Shown here piece by piece: positions 8,382 to 16,618 of a stretch of 64,000 bases of DNA (position 1 is its first letter; every line of letters begins with the position of its first letter). The position numbers and the translations under genes were made by a program. Source of the DNA: a virus; the IMG/VR virus record IMGVR_UViG_3300005613_000001, positions 254,279 to 318,278 of that record. One strand, 5' to 3'. The notes beneath the pieces were generated by a model, which made no database searches, had not been told where the DNA came from, and saw only the letters and a list, made by a program, of their open reading frames with translations.

Positions 8382-8605
8382 TAAGGCTGCTGCATTTGTT
8401 GAGCCGTTTGCTGTGCGTGTCCAGTATTCTGGGGATCATAAATTAATGTGGTCGCATAAACCCCATCTCTTTCCTCGGTGCGACTCTCAATCCCAGGAGG
8501 CAACTTATTGGTGCCTAACTTCTGAGCTAATTGCTGAACAGCCTTCGCATGAGCCGACCGTGCATTCGTGTCAATAGCTCTGGAAACTACACTCCTTGAA
8601 CCCAA
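8378..8605 (-). CDS. hypothetical protein
   Basis: 75 residues, helical at the N terminus (ARSAHAKAVQQLAQKLG), ending with a Gln-rich tail. It overlaps the upstream tagged gene by 19 bases and the convergent adhesin-like gene by 4 bases. No family recognised; possible structural accessory. Confidence 0.45.
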   Translation of the reverse strand: MGSRSVVSRAIDTNARSAHAKAVQQLAQKLGTNKLPPGIESRTEERDGVYATTLIYDPQNTGHAQQTAQQMQQPY

Positions 8606-8802
8606 AAGTCTCGGTCTTGGGCTGATATTGGCGGATTTTGAGCCGGGCCTTGAGGTTGTTCGCCTCCCATGAACTTGCCTAAACCCATACCTGCGCCAAC
8701 TAATGCACCACCTAAAGCGGCTTTTCGTCCAAGTTTACCCCAATCAACTTCAGCGTAATATTCCGGCTGATTAACTTCTAGCCATTCTTTAAATGTTTGC
8801 AT
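8587..8802 (-). CDS. tagged small protein with Gly-rich helix
   Basis: 71 residues beginning MQTFKEWLEVNQ, the shared N-terminal tag. Residues 27-48 (RKAALGGALVGAGMGLGKF) form a Gly/Ala-rich amphipathic or membrane-inserting helix like those in phage ejection proteins. No Shine-Dalgarno is present; TATATATT lies four bases before ATG and the start is inside a small inverted repeat. Likely late and head-associated. Confidence 0.6.
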   Translation of the reverse strand: MQTFKEWLEVNQPEYYAEVDWGKLGRKAALGGALVGAGMGLGKFMGGEQPQGPAQNPPISAQDRDFWVQGV

Positions 8803-8820
8803 AATAAATATATAAACATT
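8792..8820 (-). promoter_or_regulatory. late-type box within an inverted repeat at a start codon
   Basis: The arms AATGTTT (8792-8798) and AAACATT (8814-8820) are perfect complements. Between them the minus strand reads TATATATT, four bases, then ATG (8802). Read-through RNA could fold the start into the loop, while transcription from the box would begin at or next to ATG. Inferred. Confidence 0.4.
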
Positions 8821-10833
8821 CTACACCATTTTCTTAGCCGCCTCGCAAATTTGATTAATAGCCTCATCCTTCATCTTCAATGCATCCTTCACCTTCCCCG
8901 AATTAGATGCTACATCAAGTGGTGTGCGGATTCCAGAAGCCCAAAGCCTCTCAGCCCTAACCTTGCCAATATTGGGAATTCCACACAAATCAATCAATTC
9001 CGCCCTAACTCCATATTTAATTCTCATATTGAGGCGGGACAGGTATTGTCTCTGTTCCCACCTTGCACTCATGCTATCAATAGCCTTTAACACTTCAGCA
9101 AGTCGTGGAAAATCAAACTGTAGTCCTCTCATGAGCCCAAGGAAGGCTGTTGGGTTCCGGCCTCGCAGTAATTCATAGTAAGCATAACTAGCCTTAATAG
9201 CAGGCTCATACATATTTGGCATTACGCGATTAGTGCGAGCAAGATAGGTACTCATGCTTTCTCGTTCTAATTTACTCACAATACCAAACTTATGCGTGTC
9301 TATATTGCCAAGGGCCAAAGACAGATAGTAGTCATCATCTTCATGCCCACTTTGAAACAATAAGTTGAAATTCTTCCTTAGATCAGATACATCAAAAGGA
9401 GAATAGTAAAACATGCTGGCTACTTTACCAACAGAAGTAGCTCTAAGACCAAAACCATCCTCAATTATAGCACCACACTTTTCCAACAATGCAAGAGTGC
9501 CCTCTAAAATATCCTCTTCTAAATCTTGAGCTTGCCAGTTTGCCAAGCTTCGCTCATACCAATCATAAATATCTTCAACGGTTTTGACATGCCCGTGATG
9601 AATCTCACTAACCAGATGGAATGCCAATACTTTATAATGACCACCAACATTCTCCAACAGTTGAGATTTAATCAATTGCGGTTTTTTAAGTCGGTCCTTA
9701 TAGTGATCGTAATTGCTAGAAGGGAGTAGAATATAAGCGTCCCCACTAGGATCATAGGCAGGACGACCAGCGCGGCCAACCATCTGCCAAATATCAAAAT
9801 TATCAACCTCGCTAAGCCCACGATGCACCCCCGTAACAACAACTCGTCTTGCTGGTAAGTTCAACCCCCAAGCCAATGTACTCGTAGCTATAATTACCCT
9901 GAATTTAGGATCAGTACGAAACTTGTTTTCTAATGCAATCCTCTTATTTTTTTCAAGATTAGCATTATGGAATTCACAATCAATACTAGAACCCTGTAAA
10001 AGCCGTTTCAGCAACTCCCCTGTGCGCTTAGTGTGAACAAACAAAAGGAATTTGTCATCAGGATACCGCTCAACCAAAGATAAAGCATGCTTGGCTTTTT
10101 CTAATTCCTTCTCATCATAGGTAGAGCCCCCATCCCAACACTTCTCATAGTAAATCATTAAAGGACAAGGACGATATGTAGATTCTAATAAATAGGTCTT
10201 CTTATCAGTTAAAGTCCCTGATAACCAATCTCCCATTTCTACTACATTTGGCATAGTCGCAGATAGAAAAACAATCCTTGCTGTGGGGTTGATCTTCGTA
10301 AATTTCATTAATCCCACTTCTAAATGGTCACCCCGATTGGGAACCGTAAGCAAGTGCGACTCATCCACAACCAACACCCCAACATCCTTGAGAAACTGAC
10401 TTTTCTCAGACCTCATATTCCGACTACGGGAGTTCAACATCTCCGAAGTCATAATGATTAAATCAGCCGCCTCTAATTCTTCTTTTCTATCTGCGGTAAG
10501 TTGATAATCCCCAGTACAAATCGATAAATTTAAATCCGAAAAATGGTGTGATTCATCGGTCCAATCATCTATCTTTTCCTGTGCCAACGCCCTTAATGGG
10601 CTTAAATACATCGCCTTACGCCCATTCTCTCTAATCTCATGTGATATTGCCAACTCCGCACATACTGTCTTACCAGCACTTGTTGCAGCAGCAATAACTT
10701 GGTTAGCATCCTCATTGAAGAATTCAAACACCCTGCTCTGGACAGGGTTAAATTCTTCAAATGGAAAGTTGGCATACGGAAATGAATTGGATTTCACCAG
10801 TTCATTCTGATCTTCAACTTTTACTACTGCCAT
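8821..10833 (-). CDS. Ski2-like SF2 DNA helicase, Hel308/PolQ type
   Basis: 670 residues with the full SF2 set: Q-like FNPVQ, Walker A AATSAGKT (49-56), LSPLRALAQEK (Ia), DESH (157-160), SATMPN (191-196), a C-terminal RecA domain with HNANLEKNKR and VGRAGRP (motif VI), then a winged-helix and ratchet region. It ends with a helix-hairpin-helix LCGIPNIGKVRAERLWASGI near residue 630. This architecture is Hel308-like, unwinding lagging strands at stalled forks. Such helicases are common in archaea and eukaryotes and unusual in phages. It overlaps the DEDDh exonuclease gene by 10 bases. Confidence 0.85.
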   Translation of the reverse strand: MAVVKVEDQNELVKSNSFPYANFPFEEFNPVQSRVFEFFNEDANQVIAAATSAGKTVCAELAISHEIRENGRKAMYLSPLRALAQEKIDDWTDESHHFSDLNLSICTGDYQLTADRKEELEAADLIIMTSEMLNSRSRNMRSEKSQFLKDVGVLVVDESHLLTVPNRGDHLEVGLMKFTKINPTARIVFLSATMPNVVEMGDWLSGTLTDKKTYLLESTYRPCPLMIYYEKCWDGGSTYDEKELEKAKHALSLVERYPDDKFLLFVHTKRTGELLKRLLQGSSIDCEFHNANLEKNKRIALENKFRTDPKFRVIIATSTLAWGLNLPARRVVVTGVHRGLSEVDNFDIWQMVGRAGRPAYDPSGDAYILLPSSNYDHYKDRLKKPQLIKSQLLENVGGHYKVLAFHLVSEIHHGHVKTVEDIYDWYERSLANWQAQDLEEDILEGTLALLEKCGAIIEDGFGLRATSVGKVASMFYYSPFDVSDLRKNFNLLFQSGHEDDDYYLSLALGNIDTHKFGIVSKLERESMSTYLARTNRVMPNMYEPAIKASYAYYELLRGRNPTAFLGLMRGLQFDFPRLAEVLKAIDSMSARWEQRQYLSRLNMRIKYGVRAELIDLCGIPNIGKVRAERLWASGIRTPLDVASNSGKVKDALKMKDEAINQICEAAKKMV

Positions 10834-11390
10834 AATTTATTAAATCCTATTCTCACTAAAGAGATTACATCAGCAGCATCTTCCATTGCCGTGTGTGCTA
10901 CCTCTTTGTCAATGCCCGCCCGCTTCAAACACTCATTAGAACCAGGAAGACACTCATCATCGGGGCGGACGAAAAACATGGCGGGATCAACAACTCTATG
11001 GTGAATATTCACATGGTTATTAAAATCAGGAAGCCTATCCAAGAATTTGGCGTCAAAACGAGCAAAATTCTTCCCAGCGGCGGTGATCTTCTCGCCCAAC
11101 TCAAAACCATTAGATTCTAAAAACTTGGAAAATTCATACCCAACATTTTTAGGCTCAAGGAAAACATGAGAATCATCACCGTTTGCTAATTTCGTGAAAA
11201 TCTTGGGATGCATTGACAACGCATAGGGTTGCCCCACATACACTTCATGCATCACGTAACAGTGGAAATAAGGGAGGCGTTCAATGGATCTCTGGTCTGC
11301 GGTGTCATCAATAATCGCCGCAAATTCAAGAACCTGACAGTAGTTTTCATCTAAACCAGTCGTCTCTAAATCAATGCTCACGTATTTCAT
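10824..11390 (-). CDS. DnaQ-like DEDDh 3'-5' exonuclease
   Basis: 188 residues with the ExoI motif SIDLETTGLDE at residues 4-14 (Asp and Glu metal ligands), an ExoII-like FARFDAKFLDR and ExoIII HTAMEDAADV (His and Asp) near residue 172. It may proofread for, or work with, the exonuclease-deficient small polymerase, or act with the Hel308-like helicase whose start overlaps its stop. RNase T-like RNA trimming is an alternative, relevant because tRNAs are encoded here. Confidence 0.8.
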   Translation of the reverse strand: MKYVSIDLETTGLDENYCQVLEFAAIIDDTADQRSIERLPYFHCYVMHEVYVGQPYALSMHPKIFTKLANGDDSHVFLEPKNVGYEFSKFLESNGFELGEKITAAGKNFARFDAKFLDRLPDFNNHVNIHHRVVDPAMFFVRPDDECLPGSNECLKRAGIDKEVAHTAMEDAADVISLVRIGFNKLWQ

Positions 11391-11407
11391 TTCAATTCTC
11401 TCTTTCT

Positions 11408-11449
11408 AAAAAAATAGCCCCGACCCCGTGTGCGTTGCGGGGTCAGGGC
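11408..11449 (-). terminator. rho-independent terminator
   Basis: The minus-strand hairpin GCCC-GACCCC/GGGGTC-GGGC (one mismatch, 11-base loop) is followed by seven Ts at 11414-11408. It ends transcription of the gene at 11461-11739 just before the exonuclease gene. Confidence 0.8.
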
Positions 11450-11460
11450 ACTCTACCACT

Positions 11461-11739
11461 TTACCGTTCCGACTTCTCTTTACGTTCTCTTTCTTTAATA
11501 GAGCGTTTTTTTGCTTCCTTGTCAACACAATCTGTAATTAAATCTAACATATCAAAGAATTCATTCCCCGATTTGGCTGATGATAGCCACTTATCAAGCT
11601 CTGAGCTTCTAGCTAGCAACTCCGTCGCTTCGGACATATCACCGCTATATCGCTCAGTCAAACGGGATTCAAGGAAAGTTAAATTATCATCAGATAGTCT
11701 TCCAACGTACTCTTTTACAATAAATTCGGGCTTTTTCAT
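11461..11739 (-). CDS. hypothetical helical protein
   Basis: 92 residues, almost entirely helical and charged, with a basic C-terminal end (KKRSIKERERKEKSER). Followed by a strong terminator, so it is the last gene of its transcript. Divergent from the gene at 11751. No family recognised. Confidence 0.5.
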   Translation of the reverse strand: MKKPEFIVKEYVGRLSDDNLTFLESRLTERYSGDMSEATELLARSSELDKWLSSAKSGNEFFDMLDLITDCVDKEAKKRSIKERERKEKSER

Positions 11740-11750
11740 ATTAAAACCTC

Positions 11751-12080
11751 ATGGAAAAAATTATAAACAAACAAAAACTTGAAGAATTGTTGACAGCCCA
11801 CTGGGCTGACATCCTAGACGTTAGAAAGTTAATAGCACACGTCATGCTTAACGTCCGAGATGAACAACTAAAAACATTCGTAGAAGATACCCTCCCAGAT
11901 AAAGGTGTGGAAATTACGATTACAAGATTCGCCATTCAGGATGATGGCTTTCTTCTGTGGGTTGATTTCACCATTCCCAAAGAGAATGGCTTTGCCATTG
12001 GCACTTGTGAAACACATCTATCAAACTCCGGTGTGCTTACTACCACTGAAATAGTTGGTCAATTACTTAAACGACGTTGA
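11751..12080 (+). CDS. hypothetical protein
   Basis: 109 residues, helical N-terminal half followed by beta strands (VEITITRFAIQDDGFLLWVDFTI). It overlaps the convergent gene 12067-12360 by 14 bases. An antisense frame (11741-11935) looks like a shadow. No family recognised. Confidence 0.5.
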   Translation: MEKIINKQKLEELLTAHWADILDVRKLIAHVMLNVRDEQLKTFVEDTLPDKGVEITITRFAIQDDGFLLWVDFTIPKENGFAIGTCETHLSNSGVLTTTEIVGQLLKRR

Positions 12081-12360
12081 CCATTTTAAATACGTCTCCC
12101 TCTTCGCTTTCATTCTCGTCAAGGATTATACACTTGTTCCCAATAAATTTCAATCCTAAATTATAAGAATCTAATGAAACTGATCGATCTTCTTGGGTGG
12201 TCGTCACCGAACAATAATCCTCTTTTATATACGTGCCGTGTTTTCCCTCCTGCAACATCCCTATCTCTAATGATATTCCATCGGGAAGCCGAATGTCTAA
12301 TGAACCGTGATTCCTTAAATATTCGATAACTAGATACTGAATCTTATCCTTCCGTGTCAT
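12067..12360 (-). CDS. hypothetical protein
   Basis: 97 residues beginning MTRKDKIQYLVIEYLRNHGS, a possible short winged-helix-like start, then beta-rich with an acidic tail. A GGAGGG-type ribosome site lies just upstream (12365-12373). No family recognised. Confidence 0.5.
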   Translation of the reverse strand: MTRKDKIQYLVIEYLRNHGSLDIRLPDGISLEIGMLQEGKHGTYIKEDYCSVTTTQEDRSVSLDSYNLGLKFIGNKCIILDENESEEGDVFKMVNVV

Positions 12361-12411
12361 CTTGCCCTCCTCCCTTACTCTAATATTTACGAGTAATAAA
12401 GGGGGTTTCGA

Positions 12412-12858
12412 TTAATAAAAGTTAATTTTATCGGGAGTTACGTAACTGTATTGGAAACCTTCATAGCTGCAATCTTCGCCTTTATTTTGATATGGGGCGG
12501 CGATTGCTTTCCCCTTTTTATCCCTAATCAGGGTCCAACAGTATATTTTCCTCCCGTCCTTCAGCACTTCCACAAGGGATAGTTTCTGTTCACCGAGGAA
12601 CAACTTGGCTAATTTGCAAATTAATACAAATGGCAAAAACGGGACTTCCTTACCCAACACCTGAAATGTTTCCAAATAATGGTCGCCATAATCATGCTTA
12701 TTGAAATGCAAAATTACATCATAACCATCAACCGTCGCCTCAGTGAATTTTAAGAAGTTGATTATTTCCTCATCTTGAGGCGACACGGTTGGGAAGTTAT
12801 ATGGAACTAACTGTTCCGCCATCCTCTTAATTCGTCCAACGGTATCGTAGATATTCAT
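12412..12858 (-). CDS. hypothetical protein
   Basis: 148 residues. The C terminus YSYVTPDKINFY resembles the YAWVTPDKINHY end of the Nudix protein at 40490-40927, but no Nudix box is present, so the similarity may be chance or a remnant. No Shine-Dalgarno; TATATATT lies three bases before ATG and an inverted repeat brackets the start. Probably late expressed. Confidence 0.5.
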   Translation of the reverse strand: MNIYDTVGRIKRMAEQLVPYNFPTVSPQDEEIINFLKFTEATVDGYDVILHFNKHDYGDHYLETFQVLGKEVPFLPFVLICKLAKLFLGEQKLSLVEVLKDGRKIYCWTLIRDKKGKAIAAPYQNKGEDCSYEGFQYSYVTPDKINFY

Positions 12859-12875
12859 TATAATATATATGAATA
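12852..12875 (-). promoter_or_regulatory. late-type box in a start-codon hairpin
   Basis: Arms TATTCAT (12852-12858) and ATGAATA (12869-12875) are perfectly complementary and the loop contains the TATATATT box on the minus strand. The ATG at 12858 lies in the 3' arm, so read-through RNA would hide it while RNA starting at the box would not. Confidence 0.4.
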
Positions 12876-12882
12876 AGTAGCA

Positions 12883-13842
12883 TCAATATAGCTTTGACAA
12901 TTTCTCAATTTGTTTTATAGAAACAGACCTGACTTTTTTCGACCAAAACGATATTTCAGGAAGATTATTAAAATCACGACAATTTTCCACAAGCCTTTTA
13001 ACAAACCAACTCCTAGTTCGCTCTAAGTCTTCTGATAAATCCGCCTCAAATTTTAATACTTCAAAAACATCCATCGGATCAAGCAGTAATAGTGACGACC
13101 AACGATCATTCTTCCTGTAAGAGCGGGGAATGGGTCGATTCTTAGCCATATCTGTGAAATGAATTAAGAGGCGTATCCAGTTTTCCAATAGGGTGGAATT
13201 CCTACACCCTTCCGCCTCTATGATCCGATACTCGATTGTATCCCTACGACCACGACAGAGATGATATGTGTTAATGGTTGTGTATTTCGTCTTGCCTAAC
13301 TCTTCAACTAACAAACTGGGAAATAATTCTTCATCATGCTCAAACAGATCCATCATTGCTATGAATTGGGAGTGCCGATTGCGTTTCCTGTGTTCGGGTA
13401 CAGAATCTATAAAAACCGCTTCACATTTAACCCAATGTGCCAAAATGGAAGCCACTTCCGGCTCAGAACAGTCGGAAACATCCACATGCACATGCAGGGA
13501 ACACCTGCCATCGGATTTTATCTTGGAATCATCATTTATCGCATCCACCAACCTACAAAGTTTTCTCAGTCCATGATTGCCCTTACAAATAGGAGAGCAA
13601 ATCTCCATACCACAACTTGCATCGGGCTTTACCACCCAACAAGCATTATTGTTCGTCTCCTCATACCCCCATTTGGCTATTCTCACTGGTTCTATGAATA
13701 ATTTTGCAATCAACTCCCCTACATAGTGAATGCCGTCTGGGTCGCTGCCTATATGACGGCTCCTTCCATCAAAAGCGTTAATTTCAATTTCAACACCAAA
13801 TCTTCGATCTGTGTTGAATATTAATTTGTCTTGAGATTCCAT
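12883..13842 (-). CDS. putative amidoligase
   Basis: 319 residues matching the amidoligase pattern (ATP-grasp-like COOH-NH2 ligase fold): FGVEIEINAF at residues 15-24, VKPDASCGMEICSPI (about 88-102), the CSLHVHVDVSD triad region (about 135-145) and YRIIEAEGCRN (about 202-212). Amidoligases form amide bonds between peptides or on proteins and are often found in mobile elements and phages. The target is unknown. It stands alone as an enzyme, flanked by hypothetical genes. Confidence 0.7.
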   Translation of the reverse strand: MESQDKLIFNTDRRFGVEIEINAFDGRSRHIGSDPDGIHYVGELIAKLFIEPVRIAKWGYEETNNNACWVVKPDASCGMEICSPICKGNHGLRKLCRLVDAINDDSKIKSDGRCSLHVHVDVSDCSEPEVASILAHWVKCEAVFIDSVPEHRKRNRHSQFIAMMDLFEHDEELFPSLLVEELGKTKYTTINTYHLCRGRRDTIEYRIIEAEGCRNSTLLENWIRLLIHFTDMAKNRPIPRSYRKNDRWSSLLLLDPMDVFEVLKFEADLSEDLERTRSWFVKRLVENCRDFNNLPEISFWSKKVRSVSIKQIEKLSKLY

Positions 13843-13879
13843 AATTTGATTTTATTAAAAAACCCAACAAAGATCAAGC

Positions 13880-13907
13880 TTGCAATTTTAGAATATTTTT
13901 GTATAAT
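13880..13907 (+). promoter_or_regulatory. sigma70-type promoter
   Basis: TTGCAA (13880-13885), a 16-base spacer, TATAAT (13902-13907), then a GGAGG ribosome site before ATG at 13929. It drives the plus-strand gene 13929-14423. Confidence 0.65.
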
Positions 13908-13928
13908 ATTTCCCCAGGAGGATTGTCT

Positions 13929-14423
13929 ATGAGTTCTAAAAAAAATTACCAATGCCTAATGATTAAAACCAAAGATAACAGGCATTTTTTTACCTACCAA
14001 AAAAATTTCCCCCAACTAATTGAGTTTTCTAAAACCTTCGGAGCCGAAATCTCCGTTGTAAAGGTGAAAGAAGCAGAAGTATTACAACTCGATGAATTGG
14101 CACCCGCCTTCTGTGATGCAAATTACCAGCATGAGCCTGACTATGATCTCATAGAAGTGAAAATAGCCGAATTTAAGAAAATTGGGCCAAAGCCACCCAA
14201 AACAAACAGAACAAAAGCATTAGAAACAGCAGCACAAGTGAGAAGCTATGTGCTACAAGAATTCATCTCAGGAGAAGTAGTATCCCTTCATCGTGTCCTG
14301 AAAAAATTCAAAACACTAAGCATCTCTACCGTTTGCAACCATATCCGCACCGTTAAACAACAACTTGCAAAAGAAGGATATGAAATTAAAAAAATTGGGG
14401 CGGGAAAATATCAGTGTGTCTGA
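13929..14423 (+). CDS. hypothetical protein with C-terminal HTH-like region
   Basis: 164 residues from ATG 13929, chosen because CAGGAGG lies just before it; the longer frame starts on top of the -10 box. The N-terminal half is mixed alpha/beta. Residues 100-164 (TAAQVRSYVLQEFISGEV...ISTVCNHIRTVKQQLAKEG) look like a winged helix-turn-helix. It has its own promoter, so it may be an early regulator. Function not known. Confidence 0.55.
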   Translation: MSSKKNYQCLMIKTKDNRHFFTYQKNFPQLIEFSKTFGAEISVVKVKEAEVLQLDELAPAFCDANYQHEPDYDLIEVKIAEFKKIGPKPPKTNRTKALETAAQVRSYVLQEFISGEVVSLHRVLKKFKTLSISTVCNHIRTVKQQLAKEGYEIKKIGAGKYQCV

Positions 14424-16589
14424 TTATTCAAAATCCCAGAAAGGCACCACTTCTGCATCCATCGCAGCCTGATTGCTTCCCTGGATGGAACACTCACAAC
14501 ATAAAGTTAAAGTTCCCGTGGTAAGATTCTCATTGACGAACCCATCCATATTAGGACTTTGAGTGATGTCAAAATCTGGAGGATCGCCTTCACTAGTGCA
14601 ATTATCTTCTTCAAGAATCCAATTTGGATTGGTAAACATACTCCAACGCCAAAGAACGTTCCCACATTCACACTCGCAACAAGTAGTCAAAGACTGATAT
14701 AAATACTGACCATCATCCTCAGGCTCTACTGCAATGCAACCACCCGAACAATCTTCGGCCAATACATCCCAACTTGAACCATTCCATTCATATGTGGTTT
14801 CTCCGCACCAGCACTCACAACAAGTAATAATTTCCGTTTGACAGTCTGCCATGTCTTCGGTTGGTTCGGATGGCTTGCAACCATCCGAACACTCATCCTG
14901 AATCATCTCCCAACTGAACCCGCCGCCCTTCCACGATGCCCACCCACAACCGCAATCAGGCGGCATTTCAGCACAATAAGGAGGCACACAGCAAGATTCA
15001 TAAGTATCGCCAGTAGTTAATTCCCATTCATTTATAATACCAGGGGGCGGATAATGCGGGATGCAGTCGCCAGTACATCTGTCATCTGATAGACCCCATT
15101 CGCCAAAAGAATTAACCATCCACAAAGATGTGCCACATCTGCAATTACTGCAAGGAACTGTAGTCGGCCAACCGTAAATCCTTTGCAGGTGGGGGGCCAA
15201 ATCACTTCCATCCCCCTCATTAGCCAGCGATTCACTCTCATAATTCCCTTGTTCCATTAGCCCTCCCATCTCATGCACTAAACCAAATACATGACCTAAT
15301 TCATGAGCGGCTACATTTGCTACGCTAGAACCATCATTGGGAGTTCCTTCCTCAGTTGCGCCTGTATCGGATCTGCGCCAATCAGCAAGAGGGTTAAAAT
15401 GTATATCGCCGTGCTGCCCACCAATGACTCCTAGTTGTTCGGGCTCCTCGCCTTCTCCACCACACTCATAAAATTCCCCAGAGGCATGATGGGCGTGAGC
15501 AAGAGTGCCGATACTTAAATTATGGAACGCATAACGTATATCGCCAACGCTAGGATAATCAGCCAATAAATAGGTTTCACCATCAATCCCAGTATTTGGA
15601 ACATCCCCAGACTCGTCACCCAAAACGCTAAAACTTAAAGTTAAATCATTTGCATATCCGTTCGCTCTGCTAAAGGTGGTATTAAACAAATTCGCCCACC
15701 AGGCATGAGCTAAATCAGTATCAGCTTTAAATTCTGCGGCACTAGGAACCCCATCGTCATCTCCTAAAGTCTCTACGGACAGACCCGCTTCATACTTGGT
15801 AGGTGGATGAACATAACTTACTGTAATAGTAATTGATTGAGGACCACATGCCAACTTGGCTACCGCCTCTTTAATTTCAGGCCAAGGTTGTCCAATCGTT
15901 CTTCCATAATCACTCCCCGTAGTTGTAGGCAGTGTGTCAATATCAGAATTTCTTGCACATCTAGCATCTTGAATGTCCCCATCTTCTTCTGTTCCTAAAA
16001 CGGGAGGCGGTAGCGGAGAGCAATCAGGGCCACAACCATTATTTAACAACATCCATCCAGTGCCATAGAAAGAACCACACCAATTTGTCCCAGTTGAAAC
16101 AGAGGTACTTAAACTCCGACAACCAATCCACATCCATTTAGATAAACCACAACAAGACCCTGATAGTTTTACACAATCTGTGGCAATCACAATGGGGTTG
16201 TAACCAAAGGCTCCAGGCCCAGCAACAATTTCATTATCAGGATAAACAGGAACACAACATTCATCACATTTATTGTTGCCTAGTTTCCAAAAATAAGGAG
16301 GATTATGAAGGTCGCTAATATTTATAACATCGCCCGCCGATTGTCCTAATACAGTTGAATTGCAATCATACAACAACCATTTGCAATCCCCACAATCAGC
16401 AACCGCAGCAGCGGCTTTCATACAAGAAGAGGGAGAATCTCTAAGCGGACGATCAGAAGGATCATCCGTATTGTCTTTATATTGTCTGTTATTGATTTTA
16501 ATAGAGGCGGGGGATGCATACCCGCCTTTAGTTAAAATCAATGAATCAGGCACATCCTGCGGCCCACAATTATTAACAAACCTAGCCAT
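14424..16589 (-). CDS. secreted-type metzincin metalloprotease with Cys/Trp repeats
   Basis: 721 residues. The zinc motif HELGHVFGLVHE (about 433-444) is the metzincin HExxHxxGxxH, with a Met-turn-like GGLMEQGN shortly after. Both flanks carry repeated units of about 45-55 residues of the form C-x-C-G-x(3)-W...W...D-x-C-x(2)-[GD]-C-x(4)-P, about five or six copies, rich in paired Cys and Trp. No signal peptide or transmembrane segment is seen. It may be a virion protein or secreted protease. The start is leaderless-like inside a 15-bp hairpin. Cys-rich repeats are unusual for a cytoplasmic phage product. Confidence 0.75.
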   Translation of the reverse strand: MARFVNNCGPQDVPDSLILTKGGYASPASIKINNRQYKDNTDDPSDRPLRDSPSSCMKAAAAVADCGDCKWLLYDCNSTVLGQSAGDVINISDLHNPPYFWKLGNNKCDECCVPVYPDNEIVAGPGAFGYNPIVIATDCVKLSGSCCGLSKWMWIGCRSLSTSVSTGTNWCGSFYGTGWMLLNNGCGPDCSPLPPPVLGTEEDGDIQDARCARNSDIDTLPTTTGSDYGRTIGQPWPEIKEAVAKLACGPQSITITVSYVHPPTKYEAGLSVETLGDDDGVPSAAEFKADTDLAHAWWANLFNTTFSRANGYANDLTLSFSVLGDESGDVPNTGIDGETYLLADYPSVGDIRYAFHNLSIGTLAHAHHASGEFYECGGEGEEPEQLGVIGGQHGDIHFNPLADWRRSDTGATEEGTPNDGSSVANVAAHELGHVFGLVHEMGGLMEQGNYESESLANEGDGSDLAPHLQRIYGWPTTVPCSNCRCGTSLWMVNSFGEWGLSDDRCTGDCIPHYPPPGIINEWELTTGDTYESCCVPPYCAEMPPDCGCGWASWKGGGFSWEMIQDECSDGCKPSEPTEDMADCQTEIITCCECWCGETTYEWNGSSWDVLAEDCSGGCIAVEPEDDGQYLYQSLTTCCECECGNVLWRWSMFTNPNWILEEDNCTSEGDPPDFDITQSPNMDGFVNENLTTGTLTLCCECSIQGSNQAAMDAEVVPFWDFE

Positions 16590-16615
16590 GCATGTATATA
16601 ATGGCTAGGTTTGTT
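16575..16615 (-). promoter_or_regulatory. 15-bp hairpin enclosing a start codon and TATATA box
   Basis: The arms 16575-16589 and 16601-16615 are perfect 15-base complements around an 11-base loop. The metalloprotease ATG is at the inner end of the 3' arm and the first five codons form that arm. The loop contains TTATATAC four bases before ATG. RNA read through from uvsX would bury the start; RNA begun at the loop box would lack the 5' arm. This mirrors the known T4 strategy for late genes also covered by early transcripts (such as lysozyme e). Confidence 0.6.
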
Positions 16616-16618
16616 GAT

